From positions 992,001 to 1,056,000 of the forward strand of contig NZ_FOBG01000001.1 of NCBI RefSeq assembly GCF_900109645.1: a stretch of DNA of 64,000 nt, written 5' to 3'. Both the position numbers and the translations under genes were made by a program. This document shows positions 47,871-56,975 of this stretch, in pieces (the stretch's first letter is position 1; the number at the start of each line of letters is the position of its first letter). Below the pieces are notes generated by a model. The model was not told the DNA's origin, ran no database searches, and worked only from the letters and a program-made list of their open reading frames with translations. This DNA is from Duganella sp. CF402 (GTDB lineage: Bacteria; Pseudomonadota; Gammaproteobacteria; Burkholderiales; Burkholderiaceae_D).

Positions 47871-48617
47871 ATGAAAATTCTGTCCTGCAAACGGGCGGCC
47901 GCGTGCGCGATGCTGGCGGCTTGCGCCAGCCAGGCATGCGCTTTGAATCTGGTGCACATCAGCGGCAGCCAGACCGATTTCTATTACGACGCCGACTTCT
48001 GGGGCGCGGGTGCCGGCAGTGTCAGCGGCAATACACTCAGCCTGCTTGCGCCGCCGCAGTACTACAGCCAGGTGAGCGTCGCTACCGATAGCGGCTTTCG
48101 GACAGAAACCTATTCGGACAATGGCTACAGCCTGGTGGTGGCGGTCGCGAAAAACGGCAACGCCCTGACCGGGCAGTTGACCACGACCGTGTACGGCGAT
48201 TTTAGTCTCAGTCCGCAAGATAGCGCCTCTATCGTGCGTGCCGATGGCGCCATCTACAAGGCGGCTTACAGCGGCGGCGTGGCTACACGTGAAGGCTATA
48301 TCGGCTACTTCGCCACGCAGGCGATGCAAACCTCGTCCGGCCATGTGCCCACCACCGGCATGTTCGTCGCCGCTGCCGCCGCTGAGCTGAATGCCCCGCC
48401 ATACGAATACCAAGCCTTGCTGTTGGACGGCGCACTGTACCTGAGCGCCACGGAGACCGGCCCCGGCACCACGTCCACCCGGCTGACCAGCGTCAGCTAT
48501 GGCTTTGCCGCCAAGGCGGTGCCCGAACCCGATCAGTATGTGCTGTTCCTGCTGGGAGCAGTTGTGTTGCTGTCCGCGCGCTATCGCCGCGATAAATTTA
48601 CAGGGGAGAAAAAATGA
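47871..48617 (+). CDS. PEP-CTERM protein, FYYDxDxWG family, copy 2
   Basis: Exported protein of 248 residues. The motif FYYDADFWG is at residues 37-45, followed by SVSGNTL, and YSLVVAVAKNG matches the middle of the other copies. It ends with VPEPDQYVLFLLGAVVLL and a basic, slightly longer tail RYRRDKFTGEKK. ATG with GGGGGG upstream; a GTG 15 bp earlier is in frame but overlaps that site. Its stop overlaps the next copy's start (ATGA). Confidence 0.8.
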   Translation: MKILSCKRAAACAMLAACASQACALNLVHISGSQTDFYYDADFWGAGAGSVSGNTLSLLAPPQYYSQVSVATDSGFRTETYSDNGYSLVVAVAKNGNALTGQLTTTVYGDFSLSPQDSASIVRADGAIYKAAYSGGVATREGYIGYFATQAMQTSSGHVPTTGMFVAAAAAELNAPPYEYQALLLDGALYLSATETGPGTTSTRLTSVSYGFAAKAVPEPDQYVLFLLGAVVLLSARYRRDKFTGEKK

Positions 48618-49333
48618 AGCTACGCCATTTGCTGCATGCTGCAGCCTTGTTGTTGAGCGCCGTCGGCGGCGCGGTCCAGGCGGCGAACTACCAGATGCTG
48701 CCGGGCCAGAATGTCGACTTTTACTACGATACGGACTATTGGGGCGCGAACACCGCCACGGTCAGCGGCAATTCCATCTTCTTCGACGTGTCCGGCTACG
48801 ACGCATCTGCCACCAGTTTCGGCAGCCGCAACCGCACTGAGTATGTGCATGAGTCGTCCGGCGCCGGCATTATCGTGGTGGCGCGCGATGAATTTCTGCT
48901 GGCACCGGTGTTACGGGCCACTTCGCTGGGCGACTACACGCTGGCCGCCAATGGCAGCCACGTGGAGCTCAACCTGGCCGGCAGCTTGTCCACCGGCACG
49001 TTCAATGGCAGCGTCTATACGCCCACCATCTCCTACTTAGGCAACTATTTCTCGGGGGCGTTTAAGGAATCGACCGGCCTCGCCGAGAGCGGCACCTTTG
49101 GCAAATCGGACTTTGCCTACAACAATGGTTCGGGCGAGCGGACCATTCTCGGGGTCGAAGTCAGCCTGACGGCGCTGGCCTCGCAAACGGGAGTGGGCAC
49201 CACCAGCGCGCAGCTGAATACCGCGCGCTACGATTTTTACATCGAGAATCTGGTGGTGCCGGAGCCGCAGGTCTACGCCATGCTGCTGGCCGGACTGGGA
49301 CTGATCGGACTGCGAGCCCGACGCCGCGCCTAG
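48614..49333 (+). CDS. PEP-CTERM protein, FYYDxDxWG family, copy 3
   Basis: Exported protein of 239 residues. FYYDTDYWG at 36-44 is in the same position as in copy 1, followed by TVSGNSIFFDV. GIIVVARDEFLL corresponds to the conserved middle, and TSAQLNTARYDFYI matches the TSARYDF of copy 1. It ends with VVPEPQVYAMLLAGLGLIGLRARRRA. Translationally coupled to copy 2. The 3' end overlaps the convergent XRE gene by 4 bp. Confidence 0.8.
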   Translation: MKLRHLLHAAALLLSAVGGAVQAANYQMLPGQNVDFYYDTDYWGANTATVSGNSIFFDVSGYDASATSFGSRNRTEYVHESSGAGIIVVARDEFLLAPVLRATSLGDYTLAANGSHVELNLAGSLSTGTFNGSVYTPTISYLGNYFSGAFKESTGLAESGTFGKSDFAYNNGSGERTILGVEVSLTALASQTGVGTTSAQLNTARYDFYIENLVVPEPQVYAMLLAGLGLIGLRARRRA

Positions 49334-49905
49334 CGGTGGATCACTACCAGCAGCGCCTTCGCTTCCGTTTTGCCAACATTGCGGATGATGTGCTGCTGGT
49401 CGCCGGGGTAGCGCGCGGTGCTGCCCAGTTTGACCTTTTTCTTGTCGTTGCCGACTTCCACTTCCACCGAGCCGTGTAACAGCGTCAGGTGTTCCTGCGC
49501 GCCGGGATCGTGCCCTTGCGAGGCCAGTTCGCCCCCCGGCGACAGCGTCAATTCATACCACTCATATTTGCTCGCCAGTTCCAGCGGCCCGAGGATGCGC
49601 AGCACATAGCCTGCGTGCAGGCCGGGCAGGGTGGGCGTCTCGTGCGCGTCGATCACGCGGATGGTTTCCACCTCGCGTTCCGCCGTCGCCAGCAGTTCGC
49701 CGATCTGCACCCCCAGCGCGTTGGCCAGCCGCCAGGTGATGGCGATGGTCGGATTGGCTTTCTCCCTTTCGATTTGGGATAACATGGACTTGGAGACGCC
49801 GGCAATGCGCGACAAATCCTCCAGGGTCAGGCCACGGGCCAGGCGCAGGCGCTGCAGGGCGGCGCCAACTTCTGGTGGCGCATTGTTTGGAACGGGTGTT
49901 TTCAT
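49330..49905 (-). CDS. XRE-cupin transcriptional regulator
   Basis: Regulator of 191 residues. The XRE helix-turn-helix spans about 12-68 (LRLARGLTLEDLSRIAGVSKSMLSQIEREKANPTI). A C-terminal cupin domain (about 95-190, YELTLSPGGELASQGHDPGAQEHLTLLHGSVEV) would bind a small ligand. It is divergent from kbl-tdh-sdaA with palindromic elements between them, so it is likely to control that operon. The ATG at 49905 is used; a GTG 21 bp upstream is possible, and neither has a clear ribosome-binding site. Confidence 0.85.
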   Translation of the reverse strand: MKTPVPNNAPPEVGAALQRLRLARGLTLEDLSRIAGVSKSMLSQIEREKANPTIAITWRLANALGVQIGELLATAEREVETIRVIDAHETPTLPGLHAGYVLRILGPLELASKYEWYELTLSPGGELASQGHDPGAQEHLTLLHGSVEVEVGNDKKKVKLGSTARYPGDQQHIIRNVGKTEAKALLVVIHR

Positions 49906-49938
49906 TGTTTGAGTTGCGGAGTTCACTGGATCGCTTTA

Positions 49939-49980
49939 AAATTCAATATATCGAATTTGATTTCGAAATAATGAATTTCG
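49939..49980. promoter_or_regulatory. Cluster of palindromes between XRE-cupin gene and kbl
   Basis: Three overlapping AT-rich symmetrical elements: AAATTC...GAATTT (49939-49958), ATTTCGAAAT (49960-49969) and CGAAAT...ATTTCG (49964-49980). They occupy the divergent promoter region and are good candidates for operators of the XRE-cupin regulator. Confidence 0.5.
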
Positions 49981-50018
49981 CATAAGACCGTGAAATCGTA
50001 TCACATACAAGGACCATC

Positions 50019-51221
50019 ATGAGCAGCCAAAAAGACACTTTCTACAGCGGCCTTCAGCAAAACCTGGATCAACTGCGCGAGCAGGGCCTGTACAAGCCTG
50101 AACGCGTGCTGGCTTCGCGCCAGGGCTCGGAAGTGGTGGGCGATGATGGCCGCACCCTGATCAATATGTGCGCCAACAACTACCTCGGCCTGTCCGGCCA
50201 GGAGTGGGTGGCGCAGGCGTCCATCGACGCCACCGAAAAATTCGGCTATGGCCTGTCGTCGGTACGCTTCATCTGCGGCACGCAGACGGTGCACAAGCAG
50301 CTGGAGCAGGCGATCTCCAAATTCCTCGGCACCGAGGACACCATCCTGTACGCAGCCGCCTTCGACGCCAACGGCGGCGTGTTCGAACCGCTGTTCGACG
50401 AGAACGACGCCATCATCTCCGATGCGCTGAACCACGCTTCCATCATCGACGGCATCCGCCTGTGCAAGGCCGCGCGCTTCCGCTACGCCCACAACGACAT
50501 GGCCGATCTGGAAAAGCAGCTGCAGGCAGCCGCCGACAAGCGCCACAAGATCATCGTCACCGACGGCGTGTTCTCGATGGACGGCACCATTGCGCAGTTG
50601 GACAAGATCGTGGAGCTGGCCGACAAATACGGCGCGCTGATCATGATCGACGAATGCCACGCCTCCGGCTTCATGGGCAAGACCGGCCGTGGCACGCACG
50701 AGCACCACAACGTGGTCGGCAAGATCGACATCATCACCGGCACGCTGGGCAAGGCCCTGGGCGGCGCGATGGGCGGCTTCACCTCAGGCCGCAAGGAAGT
50801 GATCGAGATGCTGCGCCAGAAGTCGCGTCCTTACCTGTTCTCGAACACGCTGGCGCCATCGATTGCCGGCGCTTCGCTGGCGGTGCTCGAACGCCTGTCC
50901 TCGTCGACCGAATTGCGTGATCGCCTGCACGAAAACACCGCTTACTTCCGCAAGGAGATCGAGCGCATCGGCTTCACCATCAAGCCGGGCACGCACCCTG
51001 TCGTTCCTGTGATGCTGTTCGACGCGCCGGTGGCGCAGAAGTTCGCGGCCCGGATGTATGAACTGGGCGTGCTGCTGAGCGGCTTCTTCTACCCGGTGGT
51101 GCCGATGGGCCAGGCCCGCGTGCGCGTCCAATTGTCCGCCGCGCACACCCGCGAGCAGCTGGACACCGTATTGAAAGCATTCGAGCAGGCCGGTCACGAG
51201 CTGGGCCTGCTCAAAAAATAA
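50019..51221 (+). CDS. kbl: Glycine C-acetyltransferase (2-amino-3-ketobutyrate CoA ligase)
   Basis: PLP enzyme of 400 residues that splits 2-amino-3-oxobutyrate with CoA into glycine and acetyl-CoA, the second step of threonine breakdown. Marks: MCANNYLGLSG, GLSSVRFICGTQTVHKQLE, DECHASGFMGKTGRGT and the PLP lysine in TGTLGKALGGAMGG. Full length. First gene of the kbl-tdh-sdaA set, with tdh 19 bp downstream. Confidence 0.96.
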   Translation: MSSQKDTFYSGLQQNLDQLREQGLYKPERVLASRQGSEVVGDDGRTLINMCANNYLGLSGQEWVAQASIDATEKFGYGLSSVRFICGTQTVHKQLEQAISKFLGTEDTILYAAAFDANGGVFEPLFDENDAIISDALNHASIIDGIRLCKAARFRYAHNDMADLEKQLQAAADKRHKIIVTDGVFSMDGTIAQLDKIVELADKYGALIMIDECHASGFMGKTGRGTHEHHNVVGKIDIITGTLGKALGGAMGGFTSGRKEVIEMLRQKSRPYLFSNTLAPSIAGASLAVLERLSSSTELRDRLHENTAYFRKEIERIGFTIKPGTHPVVPVMLFDAPVAQKFAARMYELGVLLSGFFYPVVPMGQARVRVQLSAAHTREQLDTVLKAFEQAGHELGLLKK

Positions 51222-51240
51222 CACGTCAGGACACAATCAA

Positions 51241-52209
51241 ATGACTCAGCAAAAAATCCTCGTCATCGGCGCCAATGGCCAGATCGGCAGCGAACTGGTG
51301 GAAGCACTGGCCGCGCAGCACGGCGCGCAAAACGTCATCGCCAGCGATGTCAGCCCCACGAACCTGTACAAGGCGGCGCGCTACACCACGCTCAACGTGC
51401 TGGATAAGCAGGCCCTGTGCGACCTGATTACCAGCGAAGGCGTCACGCAGGTGTATCAGCTGGCGGCCATGCTGTCGGCCACCGGCGAAGCCGCGCCTTT
51501 GAAGGCATGGACCCTGAACATGGATGGCCTGCTGAATATCCTTGAAGTAGCGCGCGAGCGCGGCGCCATCGGCAAGCCGCTGAAGGTGTTCTGGCCGTCG
51601 TCGATCGCCGCCTTCGGCCCGAACACGCCTGCCGTCGACACGCCGCAGCTGACCGTGATGGACCCAACCACCATCTACGGCATCAGCAAGCTGGCCGGCG
51701 AGCGCCTGTGTGAGTACTACTTCCTGAAATACGGTGTGGACGTGCGCTCGATCCGCTACCCAGGCATCATCAGCTTCAAGTCGCCACCGGGCGGCGGCAC
51801 CACCGATTACGCGATTGCCATCTTCCACTCGGCGCTGCGCGGCGAGCGTTATGAATGCTTCCTCGGCCCGCAAACCACGCTGCCGATGATTTACATGCCG
51901 GACGCCATCCGCGCCACCGTCGAGTTGATGGATGCGCCGGCGGAACAGGTCAAGATCCGTTCCTCGTACAACGTGGCCGGCGTGTCGTTCAACCCGGAGC
52001 AACTGGCCGAAGCCATTACCCGCAAGGTCCCGGACTTCAAGATCGCCTACAAGCCGGATAGCCGCCAGGCCATCGCCGACACCTGGCCGCAAAGCCTGGG
52101 CGATGCCGCCGCTACCGCCGACTGGGGCTGGAAAGCGCGCATCGGCGTGGAAGAAATGGTCGCCGACATGCTGGCCAATATCGATGTCAACCTCGGGAAG
52201 GCCGCCTGA
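51241..52209 (+). CDS. tdh: L-threonine 3-dehydrogenase, SDR type
   Basis: NAD-dependent enzyme of 322 residues that oxidises threonine to 2-amino-3-oxobutyrate, the substrate of Kbl. It is of the extended short-chain dehydrogenase type, not the zinc enzyme of E. coli. The Rossmann motif is VIGANGQIGSELV, the catalytic region is PSSIAAFG then YGISKLAGE (YxxxK), and RYPGIISFKSPPGGGTTDYA is characteristic of this group. It overlaps sdaA by 1 bp. Confidence 0.93.
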   Translation: MTQQKILVIGANGQIGSELVEALAAQHGAQNVIASDVSPTNLYKAARYTTLNVLDKQALCDLITSEGVTQVYQLAAMLSATGEAAPLKAWTLNMDGLLNILEVARERGAIGKPLKVFWPSSIAAFGPNTPAVDTPQLTVMDPTTIYGISKLAGERLCEYYFLKYGVDVRSIRYPGIISFKSPPGGGTTDYAIAIFHSALRGERYECFLGPQTTLPMIYMPDAIRATVELMDAPAEQVKIRSSYNVAGVSFNPEQLAEAITRKVPDFKIAYKPDSRQAIADTWPQSLGDAAATADWGWKARIGVEEMVADMLANIDVNLGKAA

Positions 52210-53588
52210 TGGACATGAGCGTATTCGATCTGTTCAAGATCGGCATTGGACCTTCGAGCTCCCACACCGTGGGGCCGATGGTGGCTGCGCGCCGCTTCTT
52301 GCTGGATAACGCTCCCCTTGAGGATGTGGCCGAGGTCAAGGCTGAGCTGTATGGCTCGCTGGCCCTGACTGGCGTCGGCCACGCCACCGACAAAGCCGTG
52401 CTGCTTGGCCTGATGGGCGAAACGCCGCAGGACGTGGTGCCTACCGCCGTCGACCAGCAGCTGGCCGACGCCGAAGCGGCCGGCCAACTGAAACTGCTCG
52501 GTGCGCACGCCGTGCCGTTCAAGCGCGCCACGCATCTGGTGTTTCACATGTCCGAATCGCTGCCGGAGCACCCGAACGGCATGCGCTTCACGCTGACCCG
52601 CAGGAATGGCTCCACCGTTTCCAAGGTTTACTACTCGGTGGGCGGCGGTTTTATCCGCGAGGAGGGCGAGGAGGCCACAGCCGCCGCCGCCACGGTGTCC
52701 GTGCCTTACCCGTTCGGCACGATGGACGAACTGCTGGCGCACGGCGTGCGCAGCGGCCTGACCATCCCGCAAATGCTGCGTGCGAACGAGCACGCGCGCA
52801 TCAGCGACGATGTGCTGGATGCAGGCATCGACAAGATCTGGCATGTCATGCGCGACTGCATCGCGCACGGCCTCGAAACGCCGGGCCAGCTGCCGGGCGG
52901 CTTGAACGTCAAGCGCCGCGCCGCCAGCTTATGGACACAGGCGCAAGCCAATGCCACCAATCCGAATAGCCTGCCGCACGACGCGCTGCATCAGGTCAGC
53001 CTGTATGCGATGGCGGTCAACGAAGAAAACGCCGCCGGCGGCCGCGTGGTCACGGCGCCGACCAACGGCGCGGCCGGCATCATCCCGGCGGTGCTGCGCT
53101 ACTACGCGGAAGACTGCAAGCCGAGCGACCCGGTCACCGGCGTGCGCAATTTCCTGCTGACGGCTGCGGCAATCGGCATGCTGTGCAAGCGCAATGCGTC
53201 GATCTCCGGCGCCGAAATCGGCTGCCAGGGCGAAGTCGGCGTAGCTTGCGCGATGGCCGCTGCCGGTTTGGTGGCGGCGCTGGGCGGCAGCAATGGCCAG
53301 ATCGAGAACGCAGCCGAAATCGGCATCGAACACCATCTGGGCATGACTTGCGACCCTATCGGCGGCCTGGTGCAGATCCCGTGCATCGAGCGTAACGGCA
53401 TGGGTGCGGTGAAGGCGATCACCGCTGCATCGCTGGCGTTAAAAGGCGACGGCACCCACTTCGTCAGCCTCGATGAAGTGATCGAAACCATGCGCCAGAC
53501 CGGCGCCGACATGCAGGCCAAGTACAAGGAAACCTCGCTCGGCGGCCTGGCGATTCACGTCATCACGGTCAATCACGCTGCTTGCTAA
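52209..53588 (+). CDS. sdaA: L-serine ammonia-lyase, iron-sulfur type
   Basis: Enzyme of 459 residues that converts serine to pyruvate and ammonia using a [4Fe-4S] cluster. [21 protein letters not shown] is the family N terminus. Cys ligands lie in [19 protein letters not shown] and [18 protein letters not shown]. Overlaps tdh by 1 bp (TGATG). In this operon, glycine made from threonine can be turned into serine by the cell and then removed by SdaA, so the set can channel threonine to acetyl-CoA and pyruvate. Confidence 0.95.
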   Translation: MDMSVFDLFKIGIGPSSSHTVGPMVAARRFLLDNAPLEDVAEVKAELYGSLALTGVGHATDKAVLLGLMGETPQDVVPTAVDQQLADAEAAGQLKLLGAHAVPFKRATHLVFHMSESLPEHPNGMRFTLTRRNGSTVSKVYYSVGGGFIREEGEEATAAAATVSVPYPFGTMDELLAHGVRSGLTIPQMLRANEHARISDDVLDAGIDKIWHVMRDCIAHGLETPGQLPGGLNVKRRAASLWTQAQANATNPNSLPHDALHQVSLYAMAVNEENAAGGRVVTAPTNGAAGIIPAVLRYYAEDCKPSDPVTGVRNFLLTAAAIGMLCKRNASISGAEIGCQGEVGVACAMAAAGLVAALGGSNGQIENAAEIGIEHHLGMTCDPIGGLVQIPCIERNGMGAVKAITAASLALKGDGTHFVSLDEVIETMRQTGADMQAKYKETSLGGLAIHVITVNHAAC

Positions 53589-53660
53589 ACAGTTGGCGGC
53601 GGCCGGCGGCGCCGCCACCAGTTCCCGCGTACTCCAGCGCTCATGACCATAAAACAACGT

Positions 53661-53694
53661 GAATTCCACCGGAATTCGCGAGGGGCACTATAAT
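53661..53694 (+). promoter_or_regulatory. thrC promoter with palindrome
   Basis: A perfect TATAAT at 53689-53694 lies about 55 bp upstream of thrC. The palindrome GAATTCCACCGGAATTC (53661-53677), with 7-bp arms and a 3-bp spacer, covers the -35 position, which itself does not match TTGACA. The promoter may need an activator or be repressed from that site. The rest of the 158-bp gap after sdaA is GC-rich and without a gene. Confidence 0.5.
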
Positions 53695-53746
53695 AGCCGC
53701 TCGCCTTTGTACCGTCCTGCAGCTCAACTGGAATTCTTTCTCATTT

Positions 53747-55225
53747 ATGCAATACGTGTCTACTCGCGCCGCGTCGTCGGCCGCCGCCTCGTCTTCCCAA
53801 CAATTTTCGGACATTCTGCTGGGCGGCCTCGCCGCTGACGGCGGCCTGTTCCTGCCGACCACCTATCCACAGGTGACCGGCGCTGAGCTGGACGCATGGC
53901 GCCAGCTGTCCTACGCCGACCTGGCGTTCGAAATCCTGAAGAAGTTCGCGACCGATATTCCGGAAGCCGACCTGCGCGCGCTGACCGCCAAGACCTACAC
54001 CAAGGAAGTCTACAAAAACGCCCGCAAAGGCGAGAAAGCCAGCCAGATTACGCCGCTGCGCGTGCTGGAAGAGGGCGAGAACGGCACCAAACTGGTATTG
54101 CAAGCGCTGTCCAACGGCCCGACCCTGGCCTTCAAGGACATGGCCATGCAGTTGCTGGGTAACCTGTTTGAATACGCGCTGGCCAAGCAGAACGCGGAAC
54201 TGAACATCTTCGGCGCCACGTCGGGCGACACCGGCAGCGCCGCCGAATACGCGATGCGCGGCAAGAAGGGCATCCGTGTCTTCATGCTGTCGCCGCACAA
54301 GAAAATGAGCGCGTTCCAGACCGCGCAGATGTTCTCGCTGCAGGATCCGAATATCTACAACATCGCCATCGAAGGCGTGTTCGATGACGCGCAGGACATG
54401 GTCAAAGCGGTGTCGAACGACCTCGGATTCAAGAATAAGCAGAAGATCGGCACCGTCAATTCGATCAACTGGGCGCGCGTTGTGGCGCAGGTGGTGTACT
54501 ACTTCCGTGGCTACCTGTCGGCCACCACCTCCAACGACCAGAAGGTGTCGTTCACCGTCCCATCGGGTAACTTCGGTAACATCTGCGCCGGCCACATCGC
54601 CCGCATGATGGGCCTCCCGATTGACAAACTGGTGGCAGCCACCAACGAAAACGACGTGCTGGATGAATTCTTCCGCACCGGCGTGTACCGCGTGCGCAAG
54701 TCGGCCGAGACTTACCACACCAGCAGCCCGTCGATGGACATCTCCAAGGCGTCCAACTTTGAGCGCTTCGTGTACGAACTGGTAGGCCGCGACGGCGACC
54801 GCACCCGCGCGCTGTTCCACAAAGTGGAAACCCACGGCGGCTTCGACCTGTCGGGCAAACCGGGCAGCGACGGCGACGAGTTCAAACTGGTGGCCAACTA
54901 CGGCTTCAAGTCGGGCAAGTCGACCCACGACGATCGCGTCAACACCATCCGCGACGTGGCCGACGATTACGGCATCGTGATCGACACCCACACCGCCGAC
55001 GGCATCAAGGTGGCGAAAGAGAACCTGGAACCTGGCGTGACCATGATCGTGCTGGAAACCGCGCTGGCGGCCAAGTTCAACGAAACCATCCTGGAAGCGC
55101 TGGGCGAGGATGCCGAGCGTCCGGAAGGCTTCGAGAACATCGAAGACCTGCCTCAGAAGTTCGTCGTCATGAAACCTGATGTCGCTGCCATGAAGGCGTA
55201 CATCGCGGCCAACACGGGGCTGTAA
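53747..55225 (+). CDS. thrC: Threonine synthase
   Basis: PLP enzyme of 492 residues that makes threonine from O-phosphohomoserine. Marks of the longer bacterial/fungal-type enzyme: GGLAADGGLFLPTTYP, PTLAFKDMAMQLLG (PLP lysine), NIFGATSGDTGSAAEYA and FTVPSGNFGNICAGHIA. Homoserine dehydrogenase is not in the window. The gene is followed by moeA with a 1-bp overlap, so a threonine gene and molybdenum cofactor genes share a transcript. Confidence 0.95.
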   Translation: MQYVSTRAASSAAASSSQQFSDILLGGLAADGGLFLPTTYPQVTGAELDAWRQLSYADLAFEILKKFATDIPEADLRALTAKTYTKEVYKNARKGEKASQITPLRVLEEGENGTKLVLQALSNGPTLAFKDMAMQLLGNLFEYALAKQNAELNIFGATSGDTGSAAEYAMRGKKGIRVFMLSPHKKMSAFQTAQMFSLQDPNIYNIAIEGVFDDAQDMVKAVSNDLGFKNKQKIGTVNSINWARVVAQVVYYFRGYLSATTSNDQKVSFTVPSGNFGNICAGHIARMMGLPIDKLVAATNENDVLDEFFRTGVYRVRKSAETYHTSSPSMDISKASNFERFVYELVGRDGDRTRALFHKVETHGGFDLSGKPGSDGDEFKLVANYGFKSGKSTHDDRVNTIRDVADDYGIVIDTHTADGIKVAKENLEPGVTMIVLETALAAKFNETILEALGEDAERPEGFENIEDLPQKFVVMKPDVAAMKAYIAANTGL

Positions 55226-56442
55226 TGAGCGAGCCGCGCAAGCCGATGCTGTCCGTCGCCGATGCGCTGGCGTTCATGCTGGACGCTGCGCGTCCGGTGG
55301 CGGACGCCGAGGTGATTCCGACGCTGTCAGCCAATGGCCGCGTGCTGGCAACGGCGCAGGTCTCCGGCATGAACGTGCCGGGCGCGGACAATACCCAGAT
55401 GGACGGCTACGCGGTACGCGCGGCCGACTGCGCCAGCGGCAGCGCGGCGCTGAAAGTATCGCAACGCATCCCGGCCGGCCATGTGCCGCAGCCTTTGCAG
55501 CCAGGGACCGCCGCGCGCATCTTCACCGGCGCCATGATCCCGGAAGGCGCTGATGCTGTCGTCATGCAGGAGCAGTGCGAGCTGGCCGGCGATGTCGTCA
55601 CCATCAAGCATGCGCCTAAATCCGGTGAATGGGTGCGCCGCGCGGGTGAGGACATCACCGACGGCAGCGTGGTCCTGCAGGCGGGCGTGCGCCTGCGCAG
55701 CCAGGAGCTGGGGCTGGCGGCATCGGTCGGCTTGGCCGAACTGCCGGTCAAGCGCAAGCTGCGTGTCGCCGTGTTCTTCACCGGCGATGAGCTGACCATG
55801 CCGGGCGAGCCTCTGGCGCCGGGCGCCATCTACAACTCCAACCGCTTCACGCTGCGTGCGCTGCTGGAAAACCTCGGCTGCGAGATCAGCGATTTCGGCA
55901 TTGTGCCGGATACGCTGGCTGCTACCCGCTCGGTGCTGCGCGAATCGGCGCAGGGCCACGATCTGATTATCACCTCGGGCGGCGTCTCGGTCGGCGAAGA
56001 GGATCACATCAAGCCGGCGGTGGAAGCCGAGGGTAAGCTGAATATGTGGCAGATCGCGGTCAAGCCGGGCAAGCCGCTGGCGTTCGGCGAAGTGCAGCAG
56101 GCTTTCTTCATCGGGCTGCCGGGTAATCCGGTATCCAGCTTCGTGACCTTCCTGCTGTTTGTGCGGCCATTTATCCTGCGCCTGCAAGGCGTGGCAGGTC
56201 CGATCGCGCCGCGCGCCTACAGCATGCGCGCCGATTTCAACTGGCCCAAAGCCGACAAGCGCAATGAATTCCTGCGCGCCCGCATCAACGACAACGGCGG
56301 CCTTGAACTGTTCCGCAACCAGGGCTCGGGTGTGCTGACTTCCACCGTGTGGGGCGATGGCGTGATCGACAATCCGCCGGGCCAGGTCATCACCTCCGGC
56401 GACATGGTTCGATTCATTCCGTTTAACGAGTTATTGTACTGA
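55225..56442 (+). CDS. moeA: Molybdopterin molybdenumtransferase
   Basis: Cofactor enzyme of 405 residues that inserts molybdate into molybdopterin. Motifs: PGADNTQMDGYAVRA, FTGAMIPEGADAVVMQEQ, FFTGDELTMPGE, IYNSN, IITSGGVSVGEEDH and FIGLPGNPVSSF. Full length. Overlaps thrC and moaD by 1 bp each. Confidence 0.96.
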   Translation: MSEPRKPMLSVADALAFMLDAARPVADAEVIPTLSANGRVLATAQVSGMNVPGADNTQMDGYAVRAADCASGSAALKVSQRIPAGHVPQPLQPGTAARIFTGAMIPEGADAVVMQEQCELAGDVVTIKHAPKSGEWVRRAGEDITDGSVVLQAGVRLRSQELGLAASVGLAELPVKRKLRVAVFFTGDELTMPGEPLAPGAIYNSNRFTLRALLENLGCEISDFGIVPDTLAATRSVLRESAQGHDLIITSGGVSVGEEDHIKPAVEAEGKLNMWQIAVKPGKPLAFGEVQQAFFIGLPGNPVSSFVTFLLFVRPFILRLQGVAGPIAPRAYSMRADFNWPKADKRNEFLRARINDNGGLELFRNQGSGVLTSTVWGDGVIDNPPGQVITSGDMVRFIPFNELLY

Positions 56443-56696
56443 TGGCTGTTACCGTAAAATTTTTTGCCAGCGTGCGCGAAGCGGTTGGCGTTTCGTCGGA
56501 GTCGCTGGCCTTGCCGGACGGCGTGGCCACGGTCGGCGCACTGCGCGACCATCTGGCTGCGCGTGGCGACAGCTGGCGGCAGGCGCTGGGCCATCCGGCG
56601 CTGCGCATGGCGTACAATCAGGTGATGTGCGGCGCCGAGACCGCGCTGGCCGATGGCGCCGAGGTGGCGTTCTTCCCGCCGGTGACCGGCGGCTGA
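56442..56696 (+). CDS. moaD: Molybdopterin synthase small subunit
   Basis: Ubiquitin-like sulfur carrier of 84 residues (VTVKFFASVREAVGVSSE) ending in PPVTGG, the Gly-Gly needed for thiocarboxylation. With MoaE it converts precursor Z to molybdopterin. moaE is not directly downstream: an oppositely oriented small gene begins at once. Confidence 0.95.
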   Translation: MAVTVKFFASVREAVGVSSESLALPDGVATVGALRDHLAARGDSWRQALGHPALRMAYNQVMCGAETALADGAEVAFFPPVTGG

Positions 56697-56942
56697 TTAC
56701 TTCCCGGCGTGCTTGTCCTTGTATGCCTGGGCGACCCCTTCGCAGGCCGCGCAGGCCATCGCATTGCGGAAGCGGCGCCACGCGACGTAGGTGAAGATGC
56801 CGGCGGCGATCAGTGCCCATGCTGCGGCGCTGAGATAGTCTTCTTTGGCGGTCGTGCCCTTGAACCATTCCACGGCGGCCAGTATCACGAACAGCGGCAC
56901 GGCTGCCTGCAGATAGCGTTTAATCCAGAATAGCGCACCCAT
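56697..56942 (-). CDS. Small membrane protein of unknown function
   Basis: Unrecognised protein of 81 residues with two predicted membrane helices (AAVPLFVILAAVEWF, about 13-27, and LSAAAWALIAAGIFTYVAW, about 37-55). A cytoplasmic or periplasmic tail follows with a CxxC (ACAACEG), then basic residues. ATG with AAGGAGAG, a strong site. It is divergent from the flavoprotein gene with 33 bp between starts, and its stop touches moaD. Confidence 0.65.
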   Translation of the reverse strand: MGALFWIKRYLQAAVPLFVILAAVEWFKGTTAKEDYLSAAAWALIAAGIFTYVAWRRFRNAMACAACEGVAQAYKDKHAGK

Positions 56943-56975
56943 TTGTCTCTCCTTTGTTTTTGATTTGGACCTCAC

